64,000 bases of DNA from Gemmatimonadales bacterium. Lineage in GTDB: Bacteria > Krumholzibacteriota > Krumholzibacteriia > LZORAL124-64-63. This document shows, piece by piece, positions 18,254 to 26,157 of this stretch (position 1 is the first letter of the stretch; each line of letters starts with the position of its first letter). The position numbers and the translations under genes were made by a program. The stretch covers positions 1 through 64,000 of the forward strand of contig JAHOYV010000037.1 in the NCBI GenBank assembly GCA_019038745.1. The letters run 5' to 3'. The notes beneath the pieces were generated by a model, which saw nothing but the letters and a program-made list of their open reading frames with translations, ran no database searches and had not been told where the DNA came from.

Positions 18254-19303
18254 CTATTTGGTGGCGATGATCACCATACCGTTATCCGGGGCGTCGGCCA
18301 CTACGTCGGCGGTGGTACCGATGCGATAAGGTCGTCCGATTACTTTCCCGTCCAGGGAGCGGGCAACGGTATCGGCCAGGCGCCGCGCCTGTCCTTTGGT
18401 TCGTGCGGTTACATTGATCTCGATTTCCCCCTCGATTCCCTCGATCTGGTTGAGCCAGGATGCTGCTTCCCGGATCAAATCCGCTGTGGGGGAGCCGTCC
18501 GATCCGCGGTCGTTTGCAGATTCGGTGAAGAGTTCGCCGGCCATGACGAGCTGGATGCCGTCCTCCCGCATCAGGCGGTATGGGGGCAACTCGAATCCCT
18601 CGCCGGTGTAAGTACGAAGATTGCCTGCCTTGTCCCTGGTTTCCAGTACGTGGGTGTAGATCAGGCCGGGCCAGGCAGGAGAACCGTTGCTGCGTCGGCC
18701 GTCCCAGGCGATGGTTTCGGGAGGCTGGCCCTTGCCCTCGTAGGAAATTGCGGGTCGGCCTCGGGAATCCACAACCGTGAGTTGCCAATGATGAGCCTGC
18801 TCGATCATGGGTCGGAAGACGACCACGTCGCCCGCGGCGAAACCATCCATCCAGGGACATCCCAGGTAGGGCGACTGCTCCAAGGCGGAGAAAGAGGTGA
18901 CGACGGGGAATAGGTCCACCTTTTCCCATGTGTTTTTCCACCCCAGTCCAGGGGCATTTCGCGGCTGCAAGTCCAAGACGATTCCGGGTCGCTCAAAACT
19001 GATGCTGACCTTGTCGTCGCCCTCGATTGTAAGACTTCTCAAGACGCAGCCATCGGTGTTGCGGTCCAGGGCCATCCGTTTCGGGGAGATATCGCGTACC
19101 CGATTCGAATCCTGGCTGGTGATGGCCATACTTGCGATGTTGGAAGTGCCGGCCGTGTTTACAGGGCTGGTCGCGGCGGCGATTTCCAGGCCGGTTTCGT
19201 CGTTTGTCTCGGCGCAGAAGGCAGTCATCGTTACGGTCAGGCTCAAGGCCATGGCCAGGCAACTGATCATCAGGATCATCGAGTTTTTCCGGGTCCTGTT
19301 CAT
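18254..19303 (-). CDS. Exported protein with FlgD-like segment and OmpA-like C-terminus (last gene of Exb/TonB operon)
   Basis: About 349 aa from ATG 19303, preceded by GAGG; ATG 19318, overlapping the TonB stop as ATGA, is an alternative start. The signal peptide is ILMISCLAMALSLTVTMTAF. Middle segment IAWDGRRSNGSPAWPGLIYT is FlgD-like (compare WDGxxxxG...PxGxYxY). The C-terminal 90 residues (ESANDRGSDGSPTADLIREA, then EIEINVTARTKGQARRLADT, ending NGMVII) loosely follow the OmpA/Pal peptidoglycan-binding pattern, with several key residues missing. Its place after exbB-exbD-exbD-tonB suggests a periplasmic or envelope partner of that complex, like Pal in the Tol system. The OmpA link is an inference of moderate strength. 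Confidence 0.65.
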   Translation of the reverse strand: MNRTRKNSMILMISCLAMALSLTVTMTAFCAETNDETGLEIAAATSPVNTAGTSNIASMAITSQDSNRVRDISPKRMALDRNTDGCVLRSLTIEGDDKVSISFERPGIVLDLQPRNAPGLGWKNTWEKVDLFPVVTSFSALEQSPYLGCPWMDGFAAGDVVVFRPMIEQAHHWQLTVVDSRGRPAISYEGKGQPPETIAWDGRRSNGSPAWPGLIYTHVLETRDKAGNLRTYTGEGFELPPYRLMREDGIQLVMAGELFTESANDRGSDGSPTADLIREAASWLNQIEGIEGEIEINVTARTKGQARRLADTVARSLDGKVIGRPYRIGTTADVVADAPDNGMVIIATK

Positions 19304-19314
19304 TTCGGTTTTCC

Positions 19315-20208
19315 TCATCCGGCTTGTTTGAGCCTGTAGTTGAATTCGATGCGTCCCCACTGCTCGGCAGTGGATCCGCCGCCCAGGGTTTCGAAGAGCC
19401 AGGACAGCAGGGAAGACTTGGCGCGCTGGTCAAAATCCTGGTATCCGGAGGTTTTCTCGACGCGGACATTCTCTTTGACCCTTCCGCTGGGAAGGACCGT
19501 AAACAGCAATTCCACAGAGACTTCCACACCGTCTTGTTTGGCCCATTCGGGATAGGTCGGTGTATTGAAGGAGAGCAACTCACGATCGGAAACGGGTCCG
19601 GCCAGGGAGATCCCAGGGCTGATTTCCTGTTTGGCTGCAGCGGTTTCCTGAGGTGGTGCTGTAAGCTCGGCGATGGCCGTTACTTCGATTGCGGCCCGTT
19701 GGATCGGGCGGGGTGCCGAGCGAACCGGAGACAACTCCGTTTTGCGGTTTCGGGTCAGATCTGCAGTTTTTCGGCCTGTTACGGGTATGAAGGAGGCCAG
19801 TACCGAATTCCGTTTCACCGAGATATGACTGGCTGCGGCATTGGCCACCAGGTGTCGCCCGGCTTTATCCTGTCGCAGGGAGGCCAGACGCTCACCGATT
19901 GTCGGAGACCGTTTCCCGGGTGTCGGCAGGATTACCTGCTGGGTCTCTTCGCTGGAAGCGACGTTTAGAGGATCAGGAGCTTGCTCGGTTTCCGGCTCCA
20001 GAGCCGGCGATGAAATTTCAACGGGCGTGGGAGCCAACCATGTAATTTCGGTAACAAGGTAATCCGTTTCAGGATCAGTCAACGGAATGGAGTCCAGGTT
20101 CAGGATGATGAATCCCCCGAGCAGGTGAATCACCACGCTTGCGACGGCCAGTCTGTTGGTCCTTTCGCGGATCGCATTCAATTCCCGGTTGATGCTCAGC
20201 GTTTCCAT
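19315..20208 (-). CDS. TonB family energy transducer
   Basis: A 297-aa protein with the TonB plan. A short cytoplasmic N-terminus is followed by one transmembrane helix (VASVVIHLLGGFIILNL, residues 23-40), then a long proline/charge-rich periplasmic linker. The C-terminal TonB domain from about residue 205 reads PTYPEWAKQDGVEVSVELLF, then LPSGRVKENVRVEKTSGYQDF. This domain normally contacts the TonB box of outer-membrane receptors. It overlaps the preceding exbD by 13 bases and is followed by the OmpA-like gene. No TonB-dependent receptor is present in the window, so its outer-membrane partner is unknown; the PorV-like barrel and surface protein of the same operon are candidates. Confidence 0.85.
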   Translation of the reverse strand: METLSINRELNAIRERTNRLAVASVVIHLLGGFIILNLDSIPLTDPETDYLVTEITWLAPTPVEISSPALEPETEQAPDPLNVASSEETQQVILPTPGKRSPTIGERLASLRQDKAGRHLVANAAASHISVKRNSVLASFIPVTGRKTADLTRNRKTELSPVRSAPRPIQRAAIEVTAIAELTAPPQETAAAKQEISPGISLAGPVSDRELLSFNTPTYPEWAKQDGVEVSVELLFTVLPSGRVKENVRVEKTSGYQDFDQRAKSSLLSWLFETLGGGSTAEQWGRIEFNYRLKQAG

Positions 20209-20630
20209 GTCGCCTCCTTGCGGGACATGGTCGTGGCGATGGCCAGACGCGACGCTCCAGCTTGGCGGGCAGTGTCCAGGATTCCCTGAACCGCATCGTG
20301 GGTGATGTTCCCATCAGCACGCACGATGACAAGAAGATCCTCGGAGTCTTCAGCCGACAATCGCGCCTTGAGTGTGGCCGGCAGGTCCTCCGGCAGGATC
20401 AACTCCCTGTCCAGGGAGAGTCCGCCCGATTCAGCCAACGTGATGTTCAGGCGGTTGCTTCCCTCGGCTCCTCGTGTGTGGGCCTCCGGAAGGTCGATGT
20501 CCAGGTCCGATATGGTCATCACGGGAGTGGTGATCAGGAGTATGATCACCAACACCAGGGCTACGTCGATGATCGGCGTAACGTTGATGCCCGAGATGGA
20601 GGCGCTCTTATTTATCAGCGGTTGTTGCAT
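20196..20630 (-). CDS. ExbD/TolR family biopolymer transport protein (second copy)
   Basis: About 144 aa from ATG 20630, which has GGGAG upstream; ATG 20663 is an alternative. One N-terminal helix, ISGINVTPIIDVALVLVIIL, contains the Asp needed for proton use in ExbD/TolR proteins (residue about 21). It is followed by a periplasmic domain with LLVIVRADGNITHDAVQGIL, the conserved 'v.I.aD....y..v..vl' pattern. It forms a proton-driven motor with ExbB. It is the second of two tandem exbD-like genes with quite different periplasmic domains, which points to a heteromeric motor. Confidence 0.88.
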   Translation of the reverse strand: MQQPLINKSASISGINVTPIIDVALVLVIILLITTPVMTISDLDIDLPEAHTRGAEGSNRLNITLAESGGLSLDRELILPEDLPATLKARLSAEDSEDLLVIVRADGNITHDAVQGILDTARQAGASRLAIATTMSRKEATWKR

Positions 20631-20643
20631 TTCATCTCCCGGC

Positions 20644-21054
20644 TTATCTTCCGGCCACTGCAATTTCAGGTGCGCCGCTCAGGCGAGCCTGGTCCAGAAC
20701 GTTTACGAAGGCGCCGTGGGTGATCCAGCCTGCGCAATCTATGGCAATGCCCCGATACTTTTGTTCCCCCATCAGCGGTTTCAACACTTTCAGCAGGGAT
20801 CCCCGGGCCAGTTCTTTCCCGTCCACTTCGACTGTGCTTTCGGATAGCAATTTGACGTCCAAGAGGGGCAGGGTGGCCAGGGGAGTGCTGTCGGCTGTCT
20901 GCTTCGGGGTCTGGCTGAACCATATCCCGGATTCCATGGCCAACGGGGTCAATAGCAGCAGGATGACAACCAGCACCAACGAAACGTCGATCAGCGGTGT
21001 CATGTTTACTTGAAACTCACCTTTTTCCTGGTCTTCGTTATTTTCCAGAATCAT
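20644..21054 (-). CDS. ExbD/TolR family biopolymer transport protein (first copy)
   Basis: About 136 aa from ATG 21054, with AAAGGAG nine bases upstream. The helix is FQVNMTPLIDVSLVLVVILL, with the proton-carrying Asp in PLIDVSLV. The periplasmic part ends with YRGIAIDCAGWITHGAFVNV and LDQARLSGAPEIAVA, the ExbD fold. Compared with its neighbour, the usual 'ADG' turn is replaced by DCAG. It lies between exbB and the second exbD with short gaps, so it belongs to the same motor. Confidence 0.88.
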   Translation of the reverse strand: MILENNEDQEKGEFQVNMTPLIDVSLVLVVILLLLTPLAMESGIWFSQTPKQTADSTPLATLPLLDVKLLSESTVEVDGKELARGSLLKVLKPLMGEQKYRGIAIDCAGWITHGAFVNVLDQARLSGAPEIAVAGR

Positions 21055-21115
21055 GGTTCTGCTCCTTTGCCGGTCGTGGGAGCGGCACAACCCGCGTTGT
21101 ATTGGACCGCATCTT

Positions 21116-21739
21116 CTAATTGACGGTTTCCAGAATGGCCGCCCGAACGCTACGCGCGCAGTTCTCGGCAACCGTCAGCATCACGTTCATGCGCCGCGTG
21201 TAATGGTTGTAGAGCAGAATTGCGGGCACGGCGATGATGATGCCCGCCGCGGTTGTCAACAGCGCTTCGGCTACGCCCGAGGCCACCACCGAGGGGGATG
21301 TCGAGCCGGTCAAGGACATGCTGTGGAACGCCCGCATGATGCCCCAGATCGTGCCCAAAAGACCGATCAGGGGAGCCACTGCGGCCATGGTGCCCAGCAC
21401 TCCAAGGTTCTTTTCCAGCAGCATCTTCTGTTGGCTCAGGCTGATCTGAAGCCGTTCGTCCGCCGGTTTGCCGTTTACTTCCTTGCTCTCGAAGAGCTGG
21501 GAAACAACGGGGCCCAGCGGATGACGGGTGCTCTCGATGTCCCGTCCGGCATCTCCCAGATCGCCCTTGCGGATCTTGCGCAGGGAATTTTCCAGGATGA
21601 TGTCCGAATCTCCACGGCGCCCGAAATAGTACCAGGCCCGTTCTCCGGCTACGGCCAGGGTCACGATGCTGCATCCGATCAGGACCAGAAAAATGGGGCT
21701 GTTGGTCATCCATTCGAGCCAGTTGAATTCCGCAAACAT
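21116..21739 (-). CDS. ExbB/TolQ/MotA family proton channel
   Basis: A 207-aa inner-membrane protein with three predicted helices: SPIFLVLIGCSIVTLAVAGE at the N-terminus, then LGTMAAVAPLIGLLGTIWGI and LLTTAAGIIIAVPAILLYNH. The last two are the signature ExbB/TolQ helices lining the proton path. Partner ExbD proteins follow at once. The cytoplasmic loop between helices 1 and 2 is of normal length. It provides proton-motive energy to TonB or to another transducer in this operon. Confidence 0.93.
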   Translation of the reverse strand: MFAEFNWLEWMTNSPIFLVLIGCSIVTLAVAGERAWYYFGRRGDSDIILENSLRKIRKGDLGDAGRDIESTRHPLGPVVSQLFESKEVNGKPADERLQISLSQQKMLLEKNLGVLGTMAAVAPLIGLLGTIWGIMRAFHSMSLTGSTSPSVVASGVAEALLTTAAGIIIAVPAILLYNHYTRRMNVMLTVAENCARSVRAAILETVN

Positions 21740-21763
21740 CTACGTTCTCCTTGTTGGTTTCGA

Positions 21764-24700
21764 TTAGAGCCCGAGGGCGGTCTCCAGTTGGGTTGCACGT
21801 TCCTGAGCCGCACCCAGCAAAGCCGGGTCGGCGGCGTTTTCGATCAGATCCTTGTAGTTGGCCAGGGCCTGCCGATAGTCGCCGCCTTCTTCCTGGAGGG
21901 CGGCGGTCTGGGCCAGGGCCGAGAGCCGGAATGTGTTGGATTTTTCACTGTAGGCGATGGACTGTTCGTACGATCCGAGCGCGCCCTCACGGTCCCCTGC
22001 CTTGTCCAGACAGACTCCCGCCAGATAATTCAATTCGACGGTTTCAGTACCTTCAGCGCCCAGTTCGATGGCTCGATGGTACTCCGCCGCCGCTGACCCG
22101 AATCGCCCGGTTTCTTCATGAATTTCGCCCAAAACACGGGCCACTTGGATGTCCCGTTTTTGCGCGGGGAAATCGCGGGTCCGGTATTCCTCCAGGGCTC
22201 GGCCGGCGCCTTCACCATCGCCCAGGATTCGGCGGCAAAGCGCCAGATTGAACAGTGACGCCGAGTGGATTTCATCCTCCGCCTCTGTTTTCAGGACCGC
22301 TTGAAAGTCTTCGCCTGCCTGAATGTACCGACCATCCTGGAAGTGCAGCGAAGCGACCCGGAACCGTGCGGTGGGGCCCAATTCACTGGTGGGGAAGTAA
22401 TCCAGGAAACGCATCCAGTTCTGGAGGGCTTCCTCACTGTCGCCTGACTTCTCCCGGCAATCGGCGGCCAGGAACGAGGCGCGATCCGCTCCGGAATAGG
22501 AGGGGTAGCGACCGGCTAATTCGGTGAAGAGAAGGCCGGCGCCGATGAAGTCTTCAGCGTCATACTGTTTTACGGCCAGTTCCATCCTGGCCTCCGGGGC
22601 CAGTGGGTTGGCCGGGAAATCCCGAGCCAGTTCCTCGAAGCAGGCATCGTCGCCGTCTTGGCCCAGTCCGAAGAGGACCTGAGTCAAATCCTGCACGGCT
22701 TCCCGGCTTTCGGGTGATTCAGGATATTGGGCTCGCAGCTCCCGGAATCGAGCCAGGGCCTGGGTGCCCAGGCCTTCGTTGTAGTCGCAGCGGCCCAGAC
22801 GCAGCAGGGCGGTGGCTTGGGCCTGGTCCGTTGGAAAGTTTTCCATCAGAGCTACGAAGCATTCTCGTGCTTCGGGGAAGTGGCCTGCCTGGAAGTAGGC
22901 GTTGCCCGTTCGGAGCCAGGCCTTCTCCGCGGTGGGAGAAGTCGGGTCCTGGTGGGTGATCCGTTCCCAGGCGTCCACTGCGTCTCCATCGCGTCCCAGC
23001 CTTTGAAAACACAAACCCTGTTGAAACAGGGCCGTCTGAAATTCCGTGTGCAGGGGGTATTTCCCGAGGAATTCCGTGTAGGCGTCTGCAGCGGCCTGGT
23101 AATCCTTGGTGTTGAACATGGAGTGAGCCATGGTCAGTCGGGTCGCGCTCAGGTTTTCATCATCCTGCTGGGCGGAGTATCGGGCCAGCATCCGTTTCTC
23201 GGTCTCGATTGCCAGGTCCTGCCGTCCCTGTCGGGCATAGGTCCAGGCCAGCAGTCGATTGGCCCGGATCCCAACCCTGTGGTCGGGGAATTCGGTCAGC
23301 AGGAGATCCAGAGAAGCTTGGGCTTCGGGGAAGCGGGCCTGGGCGGCCAGGGCGTCTGCATCCAACAGCAGGGAATAGGCTCGCCAGAGCGAATTGCTGG
23401 GCGGCATTTTCTGCAGGGCCAGGTGCGGTGCGCCGCTCATTCTGCCCAATTGATTCGATTGGTGATAGGAATATTCCAGCAGACAGAGGGATGCTTCGAC
23501 CAATTCCTGATGTTGGGGCGATTCGAAGACGAAGGTGGCTCCACTGCCCGCGTAACGGTCCAGGACCAGTTGGAAGTACGGCGCAGCGTCCAGGGGATGT
23601 CCCTGCTCAAGGAGGCCGACTCCGGCCAAGTACACGGCTGCCGGTGCCTCGGGAGCGTAGGGGTAGCCGTTGGCCACGGCCTGGTAGGCTCCGTTGGCTT
23701 CCTCTGTCCTGTCCAGGGCGTCAAGGCAGCGACCGGTGCGGTACAGGGAGCTGCCGGCCAGGTCGTTGGCGAAGTAGCCGGACAAGACCTTGTTGAAACT
23801 GGTGATGGCCAGTTGGTAATCCTGCATGAGCCAGTGCATCTCGCCGAGGGCAAAAAGGGCCCGAGCTGCCATATCCTGACCGGTATAGGTTTCTGCCACG
23901 GTCGTCATCGAGCTGATTCCTTCACCGGTGTTCCCGCCCAGAAAATGGCAGGCGGCAGCAAGGAAGCGGGCTTCGGAATGAATATCGGGGCGGGCTATTT
24001 TCGCGGCTAACTTTTCGAACTCCGTTGCTGCATTACGATAGTCCCTCTCCAGGGAAAAAATTCGACCCTTGGCCAAGTAGGCATAGCCGCACAGCCGAGA
24101 GGATGGATACTCATCCAGCAGGTTTTGAAATGCGATCACCGCCGGATACTCGGCACCCAGTTTCTCCTGGCAGAGACCCTCAAGTAAAAGTCCCAAAGCC
24201 GGCAAAGGAGGCGCATTGGTTTCCTGCTGATCCGGTAGATCTCCGGATGAATCGACGGACTCCACACCCGGATTTTTCGGCAGCCAGGTCAGGGCCGATT
24301 CGAATTGTCCCTCTGCGTAGTCCATGGCCGCCAGCAGGGTGCGGGCCCGTCCGTCCCGTTTCAACCAGGGGTTGGCCGCAATAAGGCCGTCTAGATTATT
24401 CCGAGCGGCGGGAAGTTCTCCTCGACGCAACAGATTCCAGGTATTGGCTAATGTGGCCTCGGTCTGCAGTGGACTACCGTCGTGATCCTCAGCCCATTTT
24501 TTCCACAAGATGGCTGCTTGGTCATCATTTCCTGCTGCTTCCAGGGCGGTGATGTAGGCAAATGCGGCGTCATCGGCGAACCAGGTTCCGCGCAGGGTCT
24601 TTCCCGCTTCGGCGAAAAGATCGGCGGCCTCTGCGAAGCGGAAGTTCTGGAAGTCAGATTTCCCCCCCTGCATCAGTCGGTTGCCTTCGGGGATATTTTC

Positions 24701-24832
24701 CTGGGATGGATGGCCGGCGAAGGCCGAAGCTCCACAGGCCAGCGTTCCCCAGACCAGCACCAGGATCATCACCGGCGCTGTTCGACTCCATCGTTTTCTT
24801 ATTTGGCGACTCATCATTGTCATTTTCCTCAT
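21764..24832 (-). CDS. Large exported TPR protein
   Basis: A 1,022-aa protein with a signal peptide (VMILVLVWGTLACGASAFAG). More than a dozen tetratricopeptide repeats follow, e.g. ALFALGEMHWLMQDYQLAIT, LYRTGRCLDALDRTEEANGA, QGLCFQRLGRDGDAVDAWER and YLAGVCLDKAGDREGALGSY. The start could also be ATG 24823 or 24817, since AGGA lies within the first codons. No catalytic domain is visible. It stands between the PorV-like barrel and exbB, 24 bp from exbB, so it is a likely periplasmic scaffold joining the motor to an outer-membrane assembly. The Tol system uses a smaller TPR protein (YbgF/CpoB) in this way. Function beyond scaffolding is unknown. Confidence 0.8.
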   Translation of the reverse strand: MRKMTMMSRQIRKRWSRTAPVMILVLVWGTLACGASAFAGHPSQENIPEGNRLMQGGKSDFQNFRFAEAADLFAEAGKTLRGTWFADDAAFAYITALEAAGNDDQAAILWKKWAEDHDGSPLQTEATLANTWNLLRRGELPAARNNLDGLIAANPWLKRDGRARTLLAAMDYAEGQFESALTWLPKNPGVESVDSSGDLPDQQETNAPPLPALGLLLEGLCQEKLGAEYPAVIAFQNLLDEYPSSRLCGYAYLAKGRIFSLERDYRNAATEFEKLAAKIARPDIHSEARFLAAACHFLGGNTGEGISSMTTVAETYTGQDMAARALFALGEMHWLMQDYQLAITSFNKVLSGYFANDLAGSSLYRTGRCLDALDRTEEANGAYQAVANGYPYAPEAPAAVYLAGVGLLEQGHPLDAAPYFQLVLDRYAGSGATFVFESPQHQELVEASLCLLEYSYHQSNQLGRMSGAPHLALQKMPPSNSLWRAYSLLLDADALAAQARFPEAQASLDLLLTEFPDHRVGIRANRLLAWTYARQGRQDLAIETEKRMLARYSAQQDDENLSATRLTMAHSMFNTKDYQAAADAYTEFLGKYPLHTEFQTALFQQGLCFQRLGRDGDAVDAWERITHQDPTSPTAEKAWLRTGNAYFQAGHFPEARECFVALMENFPTDQAQATALLRLGRCDYNEGLGTQALARFRELRAQYPESPESREAVQDLTQVLFGLGQDGDDACFEELARDFPANPLAPEARMELAVKQYDAEDFIGAGLLFTELAGRYPSYSGADRASFLAADCREKSGDSEEALQNWMRFLDYFPTSELGPTARFRVASLHFQDGRYIQAGEDFQAVLKTEAEDEIHSASLFNLALCRRILGDGEGAGRALEEYRTRDFPAQKRDIQVARVLGEIHEETGRFGSAAAEYHRAIELGAEGTETVELNYLAGVCLDKAGDREGALGSYEQSIAYSEKSNTFRLSALAQTAALQEEGGDYRQALANYKDLIENAADPALLGAAQERATQLETALGL

Positions 24833-24862
24833 TCCGGCCGCTGGCGGCCCAGGATACTCGTT

Positions 24863-26137
24863 TTAGCGGGAGCCCACTTGGATGGGCACCGATACTTCGT
24901 TGATTTTCGTGTTGATCTGGATGGTTCGAACCGGACTTTCGGTTCGGTGCCCGGTGGCATCCGAGACCACCAGATGGTACAGATAACTGCCATCGGGGAG
25001 CTGGTCGCCGGTGTTGGCCTTGCCGTCCCACATGACTTGTTCCGGAGGAGTTCCGCGACCACCGAAAGTGCGCACCTGTTTACCGGACCGGTCCTTGATG
25101 TCCAGGGTCCAGGAGGCGACGTCGTTGCGCGTATTGGAACTGAGGTGGAATCGGGTCGTGGAGTTCCTGCCCAGCGGCGAGAAGACCACGGGGTCGGCCT
25201 GGGAACTGGCGAAGAATCCGCCGAATTGCCAGGAAACGCCGAAGCGGTGGGTGATGCCCAACTCGTGCCCGATTGCACCGTAGTCGATGCGAAGCAGATT
25301 AGGCATCTGGAAGCTGAAGCCGCCGGCGGGGGATGTCTTGTCGAAGCCTGCGCGCAGGGCGAAATTGTCACCGATCCAGATCTCAGCTCCGCCGCGCCCG
25401 GTAGGATCAAACCCCTCCACCTGGACCAGTTCGGCTGTGATCAAGGCTCGATTCTGCAGTAGATCCAGCGCCATACCGCCCGTTATCTGGGTCGGATAAG
25501 TTTCATTGGTTTCACGTAACGTCAAGGAAGGTCCGCCTATATTGATCAAGGCGGCCCCCACCCGAAGCGAAGGGGTCACGCGGGCCATCGCACCTAGGTC
25601 GAATCCGAAGCCAGAGCTGCTCCACTCGTCGATGGATTGCCGGATCACTCTCAGGTTTCCGCCTACGGACAGGAACGAGGCCACATCATGGGAGGCCGAG
25701 AACAGGAAGGCGGTCTCCTTTTCCTGGAAGGATCCGAAGTCGTCGTTTACCCCGTTTGTCTTTTGAAAAGCTCCCGAGCGCAGGGCCAGAACCGAAAATC
25801 CCAGAGTGGGAAATCTGGTTCCGGGCGCCACGAAGCTCAGGCCGTTGACGGTTGTGTCTTCGAATAACCGAGTGGACTCCACGAATACCTCGTTCATGCC
25901 TAGCTGGGTCATCCCGGCCGGATTCCACAGCATGCCTAGAGGTTGGTCAGCCACCGCGGTGAAGGCGCCGCCCAATCCCATGGACCGGGCGCTTCTATAA
26001 CTGGTCAGCCAGTCTCCGGGCTGACCTCCATCGGGGGTCTCGGCTATGCCGGCCAGGGGCCAGGTCATCAGCATCAGAGACAGAAACAGGGCTCCGGTAA
26101 ATCCGGGAAACAGGTTCGGCTTTCGGTTGCCGTTCAT
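24863..26137 (-). CDS. PorV/PorQ-like outer-membrane beta-barrel with FlgD-like tail
   Basis: A 424-aa exported protein. After the signal peptide comes the start typical of the PorV/PorQ (UPF0164) family: SYRSARSMGLGGAFTAVADQ, then MLWNPAGMTQLGMNEVFVES. Alternating beta-strand sequence follows to about residue 320, consistent with a FadL-fold barrel. The last 100 residues form a FlgD-like Ig unit (FHLSSNTRNDVASWTLDIKD, PEQVMWDGKANTGDQLPDGS, YLYHLVV). In type IX secretion PorV carries cargo to the attachment complex; here a barrel of that kind is in an operon with a surface Ig-like protein and an ExbBD motor. That functional link is inference. Confidence 0.85.
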   Translation of the reverse strand: MNGNRKPNLFPGFTGALFLSLMLMTWPLAGIAETPDGGQPGDWLTSYRSARSMGLGGAFTAVADQPLGMLWNPAGMTQLGMNEVFVESTRLFEDTTVNGLSFVAPGTRFPTLGFSVLALRSGAFQKTNGVNDDFGSFQEKETAFLFSASHDVASFLSVGGNLRVIRQSIDEWSSSGFGFDLGAMARVTPSLRVGAALINIGGPSLTLRETNETYPTQITGGMALDLLQNRALITAELVQVEGFDPTGRGGAEIWIGDNFALRAGFDKTSPAGGFSFQMPNLLRIDYGAIGHELGITHRFGVSWQFGGFFASSQADPVVFSPLGRNSTTRFHLSSNTRNDVASWTLDIKDRSGKQVRTFGGRGTPPEQVMWDGKANTGDQLPDGSYLYHLVVSDATGHRTESPVRTIQINTKINEVSVPIQVGSR

Positions 26138-26157
26138 CTTCTATTCCTTTCGGCCGC

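Noticed and set aside
21053-24010. Long plus-strand open frames opposite exbB and the TPR gene
   Set aside because: Antisense to genes with clear families; no start signals or domains.
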